Shown: positions 11,292-22,065 of the stretch, in pieces
Position numbering within the stretch: the first letter of the stretch is position 1
Layout: each line of letters starts with the position of its first letter
Origin: Inia geoffrensis
Taxonomy: Eukaryota; Chordata; Mammalia; Artiodactyla; Iniidae
Direction: 5' to 3'
DNA: 64,000 bases
Assembly: GCA_036417435.1 (NCBI GenBank)
Contig: CM070912.1
Location: 24,168,055 to 24,232,054 of the forward strand
The notes under the pieces: generated by a model
Told to the model about the DNA's origin: nothing
Databases searched by the model: none
What the model saw: the letters and a program-made list of their open reading frames with translations, nothing else
Program-made: the position numbers and the translations under genes

Positions 11292-11308
11292 AGAGCCCAT
11301 CTGAGAAA

Positions 11309-12623
11309 CTCCAGGATCACTTGAACATTAATTTCATCCACCACAGCCTTTGCTGTCACAAAGGACCTTATTTACTTGTTTCAGACAATGTTTCCTTTCC
11401 CAGGGGGCCAAGTCTGAGAGCGGGAGCAAATTTCATTTGCTCCCTCTTAAATCTCTGAAATGGAAAAAGGGTCTCAATATTTCCCTCTCTCTCCCAGTCT
11501 TTGAAGCCCTCCAAAGTGGGCCGTGGCAGTTAGCTCACAACAAATTCCCCAGATAAATGTCATTTCAGGGCTGGGACTAGCACATGAATATTTAAGAAGT
11601 AAATTGTTTGGGTTGTGCCTAAATCTTTTATGGATTTTATTCGATGAGAAAAATGTCACTACTTTTTGATAAAGTTTGCTTTCCCTCCATATTATTAACA
11701 AACCCAGCCAAGTGAACCAGACTGCATCTGCCAGAGAGAATAGGGCTGCTTGTTTGGGGGACAATATTAGATTCTGTTTCATTCACAGCATGCCATATTT
11801 ATGGTTCAAAACCCAAAGAACGGGTAGGATATTTGTCCTAGGTCAGTGTGTCCTGGCTGGCAAATGCATTTGACATATACCAAATACGTCTGGGTGGAGG
11901 GTGGGAGCTGGAAGTGAAATTAAATAATCTAATCCTAGGTGGAAAATTAGGTACCTTGATAGTTGATCATATAGCATTATTGAAATTACCAGATCCTAAC
12001 ACCAGAGATCACTCCTTTCCCATTCTGCAGTTTGAATCCTAAAGGCTGGATATATATCTACATATCGCAGGCAAAGAAAAAGGTACAAAAGAGGAAGGGG
12101 GAGGGAGAGAGACACACACACGGAGGGAGGAAAGGAAATATTTAACACTGTAAAATTCCACGGACTCCAAGAAAGAATATCTATTTTAATCTTTTTGGAA
12201 GAAAATTGGAAGAAATTATGCCTCCTACATCTCACTCCCAGCCCCTACCCAGAAATTAATTTTGAATGTTAATGTGAAAGCAACCTCTCTCTTCTCTGAA
12301 TGCCGCTTTTGGTTTTGACAGGGTATCTAAAAGGCTGCTATTAGACAAATTTTCATTAAGTAATATAAGTTAGTTCTTGGGCAAAACATAAATTTTTTGT
12401 CATCTCATGTGAAAATTTTAAAAAGCCATAATTAGGAAGAAAATCACTAATTGTATGGCACAAAATTTGTTTGCTAAGAGTAGTCATTAAGAGGCGACGA
12501 AAGCATGAGCAGCTTCAATACTAGAAAACAACAATTAAAGTGCAAGTGGAATTGAAGTATTTGCCCAGACGTAATAATGGCTGTACATTTTACAGGTCTA
12601 TAATTGTGGCTTGATTTGAGGTA
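11309..12623. other. Unassigned repeat-poor stretch
   Basis: About 1.3 kb with no recognised transposon. It contains a purine-rich patch with a short CA run (12085-12130). Frames of 60-102 codons on both strands show no domain. It could be conserved non-coding DNA, which cannot be tested here. Confidence 0.5.
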
Positions 12624-12635
12624 TTGTTGGTACTT

Positions 12636-12836
12636 CTTTTTTTTTTGGTACGCGGGCCTCTCACTGCCGTGGCCTCTCCCACTGGGGAGCACAGGCTCCA
12701 GACGCGCAGGCCCAGCGGCCATGGCTCACGGGCCCAGCCGCTCCGCGGCATGCGAGATCCTCCCGGACCGGGGCACGAACCCGTGTGCCCCGCATCGGCA
12801 AGCGGACCCCCAACCACTGCGCCACCAGGGAAGCCC
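12636..12836 (-). mobile_element. CHR-type SINE with 12-bp duplication, antisense
   Basis: A complete short CHR SINE with a short T-run. The duplication TTGTTGGTACTT lies at 12624-12635 and 12837-12848. Confidence 0.96.
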
Positions 12837-13139
12837 TTGTTGGTACTTTTTAAGGAACAATATGCAGTGGGCCTAAATACTTAAAAGTAACATGGCTTTT
12901 GGGTTCTAAATAACAGACCCAAGTTTTTAATTTCTGGAAAACATTACCATAGAGAGAGTTACTTAATTATACTGTCAATGCTCTTACTGCTTTAGAATTG
13001 TGATGAACTGGGCAAAATCAGGACAAAGAGTAATGTTTCTGTGGCCCAGACAGTTCATGATACCAGCTTTGCATGTAAAGTGCCCCACGTCTGACATCAG
13101 TGTGAAGTTTGCGCATCACTGCCTGATATATTTCCTTTC

Positions 13140-13805
13140 TTAAGAATAACTCTTATTGTTTTTGCTTCCTGACAAGCATACTCTTTGGAGAAAATTGAGG
13201 AAATACAGAAACTTATAATGAAGGGATTAAAAATTCCTCTTAATTCCATCAAGCAGAGATAGCCAGTGTGAATATTTTTGTTGTACTCCCTCATCTTTTT
13301 ATTGTATTTGAAACATTTTATTGAATCATAGCAATCATATGGTAAAGCATACATATTTTAAGTGTCCAACTTATAATGAATTTTTACCTACACATCGATG
13401 TATCCACCACCTAGGTCAAGATCAATAATGTTTCCAACAACACCCCACAATTCCCTTTTCAGTCAGTACTCACCTCTCTGTCTCCCTTATTTTGGTCCTT
13501 CTCACAATAGTTTCCATGATTTTGAACTTAATGTAAATGGACTCGTGGAATATCCCTTGTGGGTCTAGCTTCTTTTATTCAACATTATATTTGTGAGATT
13601 CATCTATCTTGTTATTGTATGTAGCTATATTCTTTGTTATTGCTATTCTGTTGCTATATTGTGATTCCATTGTATCTTATACCACAGTCTCTTTTTCCAT
13701 TGATGAACATTTGAGTTGTTTCCAGTTTTTAGGTGTTATGAATAAAGGACACACATTCTTGAAAATGTCTTTTGGTGGATAGGCACTCATTTCTCTTGGA
13801 TTCCT
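13140..13805 (-). mobile_element. Old L1 (L1M/ME type) 3' region, antisense
   Basis: 'ATCAAGCAGAGATAGCCAGT' (13248), 'GTATCCACCACCTAGGTCAA', 'TTGTTTCCAGTTTTTAGGTG' and 'TAGGCACTCATTTCTCTTGG' follow the complement of an L1M 3' end. The 290 bp to its left (12849-13139) hold nothing recognised. Confidence 0.78.
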
Positions 13806-15385
13806 GTCCTTTTTGTGTGTGCCTGTAAGTGTAGATTATATTTTATAGGAAGTTGCACTCACATCTGTTTCTCCATTTCCACCTCTATCTCTGTATTCTT
13901 ATCGACCATAGGAGTCCAGTGCATCCCAGGAAACAGGCCTGTCTCATCAACCCTGGCAGGCACAGGCATTGGCTGGGGCAGCCTAGGGGAAGCAACATGG
14001 CTATACATGCTGGATAATTCTTTCAATTCTTTAGGTATGTAGCCTCTCTCCTGCCTTATCCAGCCAGCTTATCCTAGGATGTAGCCCTAGTTAGTGGCCT
14101 GGCATCCAGTAACGGAGGTGAGGATGGCTCCTGAGGGGAACATCTGTTGCCTTGTCAGGGAGAAGCTTCCACAGCATCTTCCAGCACCGTGGAGCTCTTA
14201 CTGGGGAAGAGTGGGCCGCATCTGCAAACCCAGAGCCTCCAGGGGGCTTTGCAGAATCCATACCCTCCATATCCCGGTTGGCCTCCAGCCAGACGTCCTC
14301 ATTCCATGTTTCTGGATGCCAGCCTTTCCCCACCAGGCCCCAATCCTTTGCATAACAGACCTACCGTGGCTGAGCACTCAAATGTCTCTGGGGCTCTGTA
14401 AGTTCTAGCAATCAGGTCATCAGCCTGCTACTCAGCTGTGTCTGCTCTTCCCTTATAGAAAAGATGAAGTCTCTCTGGGTCTCACACTTTGCCATTAACT
14501 ATTTGTTGACAGCCTCTAATCTTTCCGTATTCTTCTGTAGGGCATCAATACGACTTGGTGGTAACCAGCCAACTCTGCATTGCTAGCCCCCTATTTTAAA
14601 ATTGCTTCTATCACTACACTTGCTACAGCATTTCTTTCCACGGGGACATTTTCCCAGCTCACCATCAGTGAAATTTTTAATAATTCAGCCACCAGCTTGT
14701 GACAGAGACTATCCATATTCACTTTTCAACCAGGAAGCCATCTTCTTCACCTGCCTGGCATTGGGTGAGCTAGTCTCAGATCGCCATCTTACTGCCTATT
14801 TTCTCAGTCCACATCTGGCCTCACTGGTGTTAGTTCCAGTTTTCTGAGAAGCAGACACCAAGACAGGATCAAGGGTGATATTAGGGGACATGCTTGTGAA
14901 AGGAAAAAGTGAGGGAGCCAGAGAAGGCTAGAGGAGCCACCAGGCCACAATGCAAGTCTGACCTTCAGTGAAGGAGAGAGGGACAGAAGGTTGGGTGAAA
15001 GCATCCTAGACTATCATGCAGTCTGAGGAAGGTTCACAAGGCTGTCAAGGAGATCTTGAGCCAATGTTGGCTGTCAGAGGAGTCTCACGTCTCCCAGAAT
15101 GGCCTGTCTTGGTATCCTGCTGCTCTCAGACATTGGACATTGGTTGGAAGCATCCCCTGGATGCATGGCTTTCATGCAAATACAGTGATAGCTTTCCAGT
15201 TACAGCACTTGGGTTCTTGGTCATTTAGCTTGGGCCCTTTAGCTGGAGATCTGTGAGGTGCATTCTCCAGGTCGCCAGAAATGGGATAAGCACAATGTCT
15301 GGAATAAAGTGTCCATAAGAGTTAACTGTAGTTACTAACCATTTCCTTACATCCGTAACACTTAGAGTTTTTGATTTTTACTTTC
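13806..15385. other. Unassigned non-coding sequence
   Basis: No gene or confident repeat call in about 1.6 kb. Overlapping frames at 14091-14408 exist in several phases on both strands, which suggests locally few stops rather than coding. Confidence 0.5.
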
Positions 15386-15485
15386 ATAAGCAATGCTGCT
15401 TTGAACATTTGATGTAACTCATTGTTTCCTTAGAATAGACTCCTGGAATTGGAATGGGGGGATGAAAGAGTGTGAACATTTAACT
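15386..15485 (-). mobile_element. Old L1M fragment, antisense
   Basis: 'AGCAATGCTGCTTTGAACAT' and 'AGAATAGACTCCTGGAATTG' resemble the complement of the L1M ORF2 end / 3' UTR. Confidence 0.55.
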
Positions 15486-15565
15486 CCCTTTTGAAAATTT
15501 TTAAATTTTTTATTGAAGTAGAGTTGATTTATAGTGTTTCAGGTGTACAGCAAAACGACTCAGTA

Positions 15566-15607
<42 letters not shown>

Positions 15608-16297
15608 ATATTTTAGATTATTTTCCATTATAGGTTATTACAAGATATTGAATATAGTTCTCTGTGCTAAATGGTAGGTCCTTGTTGGTTATCTATTTTA
15701 TATATAGTAGTATGTACCTGTTAATCCCAAATTCCAGATTTATCCATTCTGCCCGTTCCCCTTTGGTAACCATAAGTTTATTTTCTATGTCTGTAAATCT
15801 ATTTCTGTTTTGTAAATAAGTTCATCTGCATCATTTTTTTGAGATTCCACATATGTGATATATGATATTTGTCTTTCTCCGGCTTACTTCATTTAGTATG
15901 ATAATCTCTAGGTCCATCCATGTTGCTGCAAATGGCATTATCTCATTCTTTTTATGGCTGAGTACTATTCCATTGTATATATGTACCACATCTTCTTTAT
16001 CCATTCATCTGTTGATGGACATTTACAATGCTTCCATGTCTTGGCTATTGTAAATAGTGCTGCTATGCTGTTATGAATATTGGGGTGCATGTATATTTTC
16101 AAATTAGAGTTTTCTCTGGATATATGCCCAGAGGTGGGATTGCTGGGTCATAGGGTAGCTCTATTTTTAGTTTTTTAAAGAACCTCCATACTCTTCTCCC
16201 TAGTGGCTGAACAAATTTACATTTCCACCAACAGTGTAGGAGGGTTCCTTTTTTTCCACGCCCTCTGCAGCATTTATTATTTGTAGACTTTTTTTTT
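15486..16297 (-). mobile_element. Artiodactyl L1 3' end and ORF2 end, antisense
   Basis: The plus strand reads 'TTTCAGGTGTACAGCAAAAC', 'ATGGTAGGTCCTTGTTGGTT', 'TCCATCCATGTTGCTGCAAA', the complement of a BovL1-like 3' UTR and ORF2 end. It stops at 'TATTTGTAGAC' where a second antisense L1 begins. Confidence 0.9.
15569..15611 (+). repeat. (TG)n microsatellite
   Basis: About 15 TG units followed by TATG units inside the L1 3' UTR. A possible Z-DNA former and length-variable locus. Confidence 0.97.
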
Positions 16298-18434
16298 AAC
16301 TTTTTATTTTATATTGGAGTATATCTGATTAACAATGTTGTGATAGTTTCAGGTGCACAGCAAAGCAATTCAGCCATACATATACATGTATTCATTCTCC
16401 CCCAGACTCCCCTCCCGTCCCAGCTGCCACATAACATTGAGCAGAGTTCCCTGGGCTATACAGTAGGTCCTTGTTGGTTACCCTTTTAAACTATAGCAGT
16501 GTGTACATGTGAGTCCCAAACTCCCTAACCATCCCTTCCCCTCATCCTTCCCCCTTGGTAATCATAAGTTCATTCTCTAAGTCTGTGAGTCTGTTTCCGT
16601 TTTGTAAATACATACATTTGTATCATTTCTTTTTAGATTCTGCATATAAATGATATCATACAATATTTCTCTTTCTCTGTCTGACTTACTTCACTCCGTA
16701 TGACAATCTCTAGGTCCATCCATGTTGCTGCAAATGGCACTATTTCATTTGTTTTTATGGCTGAACAATATTCCATTGTATATATATATATACCACATCT
16801 TCTTTACCCATTCATCTGTCAGTGGACATTTAGGTTGTTTCTATGTCTTGGCCTCTGTAAATAGTGCTGCTATAAACATTTGGGTGCATGTATCTTTTTG
16901 AATTATGGTCTTCTCCAGATATACACCCAGGACTGGGATTGCAGGATAATATGGTAGCTCTATTTTTAGTTTTTTAAGGAACCTGCGTACTATTCTCCAT
17001 AGTGGCTGCAGTAATTTACATTCCCACCAACAGGGTAGGAGGGTTCCTTTTTCTCCACACCCTCTCCAGCATTTATTTGTAGACTTTTTGATGATGCCCA
17101 TTCTGACTGGTGTGAGGTGATACCTCATTGTAGTTTTTATTTGCATTTTCTCTAATAATTAGCATTGTTGAGCATCTTTTTATGTGCCTATTGGCCATCT
17201 ATATGTCTTCTTTGGAGAAATATCTAATTAGGTCTTTTGCCCATTTTTTTGATTGGGTTGTTTGTTTTTTGATATTGAGCTGTATGAACTGTTTGTTTAT
17301 TTCAGAAATTAATTGCTTGTTGGTTGCATTGTTTGCAAATATTTTCTTCCATTCTATAGGTTTTCTGTCTTTTCCTTTTATTTATGGTTTCCTTTGCTGT
17401 GCAAAAGTTTTTAAGTTTAATTAGGTCCCATGTGTTTATTTTTGCTTTTGTTTTCATTAGTCTAGGAGATGGATCCCAAAACATATTGCAGGATTTATGT
17501 CAAAAACTGTCCTGCCTATGTTTTCCTCCAGGAGTTTTATAGTATCTGGTCTTACATTTAGGCCTTTAATCCATTTTGAGTTTATTTTTGTGTATGCTGT
17601 TAGAGAATCTTCTAACTTTATTCTTTTACATGTAGCTGTCCAGTTTTCCTAACACCACTTGTTAAAGGGACTGTCTTTTCTCCATTGTATATTCTTGCCT
17701 CCTTTGACATAGATTAATTGAACATAAGTGTATAGGTTTATTTATGGACTTTCTATCCTGTTCCATTGATCTATGTGTCTGTTTTTGTTGCCAGTACCAT
17801 ACTGATTTGATTACTGTAGCTTTGTAGTATAGTCTGAAGCCAGAGAGTGTGATTCCTCCAGCTCCATTTTTCTTTTTCAAGATTGTTTTTGCTATTTGGG
17901 TTTTTTTTGTTTTAGTACAAATTTAAAAATTTTTTATTCCAGTTCTGTGAAAAGTGCCATTGGTAATTTGATAAGGATTGCATTTAATCTGTAGAGTGCC
18001 TTGGGTAGTATGGTCATTTTAACAATATTGATTCTTTCAATCCAAGAACATGGTATATCTTTCCATCTGTTTGTGTCATCTTCAGTTTCTTTCATCAGTG
18101 TTTTATAGTTTTTGGAGTACAGGTCTTTCCTCCTTAGGTTGGTTTATTCCTAGGTATTTTATTCTTTTTGATGTGATGGGAAATGGCATTGTTTCTTTAG
18201 TTTCTCTTTCTGATATTTTGTTGTCAGTGTATAGAAATGCAAGAGATTTCTGTATATTAATTTTGTATCCCACAACTTTACCAAATATATTGACCAGCTC
18301 TAGTAGTTTTCTGGTGGTGCATTTAGGATTTTCTATGTATAGTATCATGTCATCTGCAAACAGTGGCAGTGTTACTTCTTCCTTTCCAATTTGGATTCCT
18401 TTTGTTTCCTCATCTTCTCTGATTACTGTGGCTT
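16298..18434 (-). mobile_element. Artiodactyl L1, 2.1 kb, 5'-truncated, antisense
   Basis: It starts with a T-run and the 3' UTR complement ('GGAGTATATCTGATTAACAA', 'CAGCTGCCACATAACATTGA'). It continues through the ORF2 C-terminal half and stops abruptly after 'GATTACTGTGGCT' at 18434. It is the longest single L1 here. No clear target duplication was found. It abuts the previous L1 end to end. Confidence 0.92.
16841..18434 (-). pseudogene. L1 ORF2 C-terminal half, disabled
   Basis: Minus-strand frames carry typical ORF2p segments in order: [18 protein letters not shown] (18103-18348), [20 protein letters not shown] (17662-17880), the segment in 17302-17484, and [16 protein letters not shown] then [16 protein letters not shown] (16841-17146). 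They sit in different frames with stops between them, and the N-terminal endonuclease and start of the reverse transcriptase are missing. The protein, when intact, nicks DNA and reverse-transcribes L1 RNA. This copy cannot. Confidence 0.85.
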
Positions 18435-18857
18435 AACACTCTTGATGCAGGTTTGCCAATTGCCCTTCTGAAAGGCGGGACAAATTCATACCCCCCACTT
18501 TGGAGTAAGAGAGGTCTGCTTCCTCTTACCCATGTGAGATACTTCTGTAGTCTGGGTATATAAATGGTCATGCTGCACAATGGAGAGCATATGCTGGGAT
18601 TCATGACATGGACTAGTGGGAGAGGGAGGAGGCCAGAATGATTAGTTTAGTATGGGATGACTTGTGCATGGACTTCCTTGACCAAAATGGTTAGGTTAAG
18701 AGGGGGCATGGATTATCCAGACTCATATCCTCCTCGTACCATCTTTACATAGGTACTTAGTTGATAAAAGAGCTGTCCTTTATTTATACTTAATTTTTGG
18801 AGCAAGAGATATAGAGGTCAAGAGCTACTGATTGCACATTGTGTGAATGTCAGTGTG
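18435..18857. other. Unassigned non-coding sequence
   Basis: Nothing recognised between the L1 end and a MIR. Confidence 0.5.
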
Positions 18858-18975
18858 GAATAGTGGGAAATGCCCTGTATTTAGAGCTTGGTGGACCTGG
18901 AGTTGAATTCTGGCTCTGCAGGTGGATTGTTGAACCTCTCTGTGCCCCCATCTGCAAAAGTAGTAGCAACTGGAA
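18858..18975 (+). mobile_element. MIR SINE
   Basis: 'GTGGACCTGGAGTTGAATTC', 'TGGCTCTGC' and 'TTGAACCTCTCTGTGCCCCC' are the MIR head and core in sense. It ends at a CTTT microsatellite. Confidence 0.8.
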
Positions 18976-18982
18976 GTAGGCA

Positions 18983-19070
18983 TTTCTTTCTTTCTTCCTT
19001 TCTTCCTTCCTTCCTTCCTTCCTATCTTTCCCTTCCTTCCTTTCTTCCTTTCTTTCTCTTTCTTTCTGGC
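18983..19070 (+). repeat. (CTTT)n/(CTTC)n microsatellite
   Basis: Imperfect pyrimidine tetranucleotide run between a MIR and a SINE. It produces a long Lys/Glu/Arg-rich antisense frame with no meaning. Confidence 0.97.
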
Positions 19071-19079
19071 CTCCTATTT

Positions 19080-19293
19080 TCTTTTTTTTTTTTTTTTTTT
19101 TGCGGTACGCGGGCCTCTCACTGTTGTGGCCTCTTCCGTTGCAGAGCACAGGCTGCGGACGCGCAGGCTCAGCAGCCATGGCTCACGGGCCTAGCCGCTC
19201 CGCGGCATGTGGGATCTTCCCGGACCGGGGCATGAACCCGCGTCCCCTGCATCGGCAGGTGGACTCTTAACCACTGCACCACCAGGGAAGCCC
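19080..19293 (-). mobile_element. CHR-type SINE, antisense
   Basis: A complete short CHR SINE with poly(T) at 19080-19101. The flanks GCCTCCTATTTT (left) and GCCTCATTTT (right) look like one target duplication with a 2-nt indel. Confidence 0.94.
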
Positions 19294-19294
19294 A

Positions 19295-19380
19295 GGAGCC
19301 TCATTTTACAGACAAGAGATTAAGAGCCAGAGAGGGCAAAGGACTTTCATCGGGTGACACAGCAGATTGGTGAGAGGCAA
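19295..19380 (-). mobile_element. MIR fragment, antisense
   Basis: 'CATTTTACAGACAAGAGATT', 'GGGTGACACAGCAGATTGGT' follow the complement of MIR. Confidence 0.7.
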
Positions 19381-20280
19381 ATAGAGAGAAAGACCAAGAA
19401 ATAAAGAGAGACATACAGGGCTACAGAGGGAACTGAATGACAGAGCTAGAGGTGAGACACAGAGAGGTATAGAGCTAGAGAGAAACAGAGTTCAAGAGGG
19501 AGGGAGAGGGGAACAGTAGAGGTGGAAGAGAGAGCAAGTATGACACAGAGATGGAGAAGCAGAAGGAGTGGAAGAGAGGCCAAGAGAGACGGGGAGAGTG
19601 GTGGATACAGACAGACTCTATAAGGTGCCATCACACACACGATGTAGGGGGGATGGGGTGATTGGGCCAGTGACATGTTTTTCCATGTTTATGGATTGAG
19701 CTGCAAAGGGCCAGTGGAGCAGACAGGACAATTAGGAGAAAGGCGGTTGGGATGGAGTGAGGTGGGGTGGGGGGTGGGGCAGAAGGACTAGGACACAGCA
19801 GAGTCCTTTCCTGGCATTTGTGTGTCTGTTACAACGGGAGCAGACATGAAGACTAGGACCCCCTGTTACAGCCCATTCGTTCCCACCAGCCTGCCGCTCT
19901 GCCAGACGGCCTCCCTACCAGGTCATTGCCTCTGAGTCTTATTTATTGCTCCAAAATCTGGGGCCAGGAGGAGTCCCTGCCAGGAAGCTCAGGCAGAAGC
20001 TTCCATCTAAATCCCAGACTTGGCCTCCAGTCACTGCAGCTGAACAGGAGGAACAGTGGGAGAAGAGACCTTGATTTGTATCAGGGCGGCTTTTTAACAC
20101 ATGGAGGGTGGTGTTTTTTGTGGCAGGGAGAGTTCTTCCTGCTACCTAGAGATTTACCTCTTGGTCTTATTCTTTCCCACTAGAGAAACACTTTTTAAAA
20201 CCCACACAAATTTCCTAATTCAGCTCTAGCTATTTTAACCAGAGTTAAAGAGCTCAATAACAAAGTAGCTCCCAATTATT
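19381..20280. other. GA-rich patch, then unassigned sequence
   Basis: 19381-19600 is strongly purine-rich (GAGAGA, AGAGAGG and similar). 19759-19780 has close G-runs (GTGGGGTGGGGGGTGGGGC) that could form a G-quadruplex. The rest is unassigned. Confidence 0.6.
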
Positions 20281-20292
20281 AAGAACTTACAG

Positions 20293-20365
20293 AGTTAGTG
20301 TAAACCAGCTATGCCTCAATTTAAAAAATACAAGAAGAAATAAAAATTGATCAATCTGTTAAAAA
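20293..20365 (+). mobile_element. Minimal L1 3' tail insertion (~73 bp)
   Basis: 'TAAACCAGCTATGCCTCAAT' plus an A-rich tail is the last part of an artiodactyl L1. The flanks AAGAACTTACAG (20281-20292) and AAGAACTTGCAG (20366-20377) form a 12-bp duplication with one change. Confidence 0.85.
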
Positions 20366-20395
20366 AAGAACTTGCAGTGAGGTTTATGTCATTCG

Positions 20396-20702
20396 ATCCT
20401 TGTATAATGTTATGAGGAAGGCACTATAATTTCCCACTTGACAGGTGAGATCACTGAGGCTCAGGGAGGAGAAGAAACTTGCCCAAGATCCCATTTCTGT
20501 CTGCACCAGAGCCGATCTGTCGGCCTGCATTTCCCCATCATTGTGCCCTCCTGCCCACCCCAAGCCCATGATACAGATGAAGACATCAAGGCTTATCGGG
20601 TCTAACAACTTGCCCAAAGCCCCATTAATAGAAAGCTGCAGAATGAGGATTGCACTTAGGTCTGTTTATCTTCGGGCCTCTGCTCTCACCCGCTGTGCTT
20701 TG
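20396..20702 (-). mobile_element. Two consecutive MIR fragments, antisense
   Basis: 20396-20530 carries 'TCACTGAGGCTCAGGGAGGA' and 'GAAACTTGCCCAAGATCC'. 20590-20702 again carries 'AACAACTTGCCCAAAGCC' and 'AGGATTGCACTTAGGTCTG'. Both match the MIR complement, so the MIR core appears twice in the same orientation. Confidence 0.72.
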
Positions 20703-20787
20703 GGTTGGGTTCTTTCAGAAACAGAGACTCCCTCCTTCCAGACGTTGTGCTTCATGAAGAAAGTAAGGAAATTAAAAGCTCCAGTAG

Positions 20788-20870
20788 AACTGTGTACACT
20801 TAAAAAATGGGCAAGATGGTAAACTTCATGTTATGTGTTTCTTACTATAATTAAAACTTAAAAAAAAAGG
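20788..20870 (+). mobile_element. Minimal L1M 3' tail insertion (~83 bp)
   Basis: 'CTGTGTACACTTAAAAAATG' and 'TTCATGTTATGTGTTTCTTA' are the end of an L1MB-like 3' UTR with an A-run. AAATTAAAAGCTCCAGTAG (ending 20787) and GAAATAAAAAGCTCCAATAG (20871-20890) are a degraded duplication. Confidence 0.8.
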
Positions 20871-21084
20871 GAAATAAAAAGCTCCAATAGTCACCATCTC
20901 GGGAGTGGATAACGCACCCTTGAGTCCTGCTATTTTATGTTGGAGCTTCTGTTACACCTTCCACTAACCTTCCTTTTCCTCCAGCTCATGGCTTCTGCAT
21001 ATTCATGGCTTCTATTGTCTTGTGCCTTCTGCTGCCTCGCTGCCTGTGCTTCCTGCATTCTCTGTGTGCCTCTGGCCTTCTATC

Positions 21085-21098
21085 TTCTATCTATCTAC

Positions 21099-21131
<33 letters not shown>

Positions 21132-21188
21132 CATCTATCCATCCATCTATCTATCTATCATCTATCTGTCATCATTTATCTATCTTTC
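21085..21188 (+). repeat. (CTAT)n microsatellite with CATC variants
   Basis: About 100 bp of CTAT/CATC units. Six frames translate through it as LSIYLSIY-like repeats, which are not genes. Confidence 0.98.
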
Positions 21189-21500
21189 AAGTCAACCTTC
21201 CTAAGAAGAAGATCAGATTGGATGGCATCTTAGGTCTGGTTCCCTGGAAACAAGCTCTCAGGTGGAGATTTGCCTGCAGGAATTTTGGGGGAGAGCTTTA
21301 AGGATTAGCACTGTGGAGGAGTTAAGAAAATAGGACAGGGCAGAGGAGAAGTTGAACTGTGATGCGGTCTTAAAGTAATGGAGCAGGACCATATGGGACC
21401 TTCCCGGGACAGACCCCTCCCCTATATCCTCTGCTTTAGCTCCTCTCTGAAGTCCCTCGATAATAGTATCTGCTACACATTTCCTGATTTGCTTTACAGA
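21189..21500. other. Unassigned non-coding sequence
   Basis: No gene or confident repeat between the microsatellite and the LTR. Confidence 0.5.
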
Positions 21501-22065
21501 TGTGAAAATCCCTACCAAATGGAAGATGTTAACTACTTGATGAACACAAGTATGTAGCCCTCAGGCCTCCTGGAGCCTAAGGATTGAAAATGTTAACCCC
21601 TGTGACACCTCCCTGTTACCTCACCATCAGCCAATCAGAGAATTGCACACAAGCTAATCACAAACCCTGTGACCGCCCCCCCTCACTTGGCCTTTAAAAA
21701 TGCTTTCTTAATAGACAACTAATAAAGACCCACTGTATAGCACAGGGAACTCTACTCAATGCTCTGTAATGACCTACATGGGGAAAGAATCTAAAAAAGA
21801 GCTGATATATGTATATGTATAACCGATTCACTCTGCTGTACAGCAGAGACTAACACAACATTGTAAATCAGCTATACTCCAATTAAAAAAAAAAGCTTTC
21901 TTGCAACCCATCTGGGAGTTTGGGTTTTTTCAGCACTATGTCCCTGACTCCTTGTTTGGTGCCTTACAATAAATGCTGCACTTTCTTTCACCACAACCCA
22001 GTGTAAATTGACTGGCTTTAATGCGTGTGGGTGAATGGACCCAAGTTTGGTTCGGTGACGTTAAC
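21501..22065 (+). mobile_element. Endogenous retrovirus LTR (ERV1-like), split by an L1
   Basis: It begins TGTGAAAATCCCTACC. It has CCAAT at 21631-21635, an A/T-rich TATA-like box (TTTAAAAATG) at 21693, a polyadenylation signal AATAAA at 21968-21973, and ends near TTCGGTGACGTTAACA. This is the usual order of an LTR promoter and poly(A) site. No viral genes flank it, so it is probably a solo LTR. Family not assigned and edges approximate. Confidence 0.7.
21710..21894 (+). mobile_element. L1 3' end inserted in the LTR
   Basis: 'CCCACTGTATAGCACAGGGA', 'AATCAGCTATACTCCAATT' and an A-run are the 3' end of an artiodactyl L1. The short duplication GCTTTCTT lies at 21702-21709 and 21895-21902. It splits the LTR just after the TATA-like box. 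Confidence 0.9.

Noticed and set aside
15486..18434. Nested relation of the two antisense L1s
   Set aside because: The outer L1 does not resume after 18434, so they may simply abut. Nesting cannot be shown.
21005..21301. Several plus frames with IYLSIYLS repeats
   Set aside because: Translation of the CTAT microsatellite.
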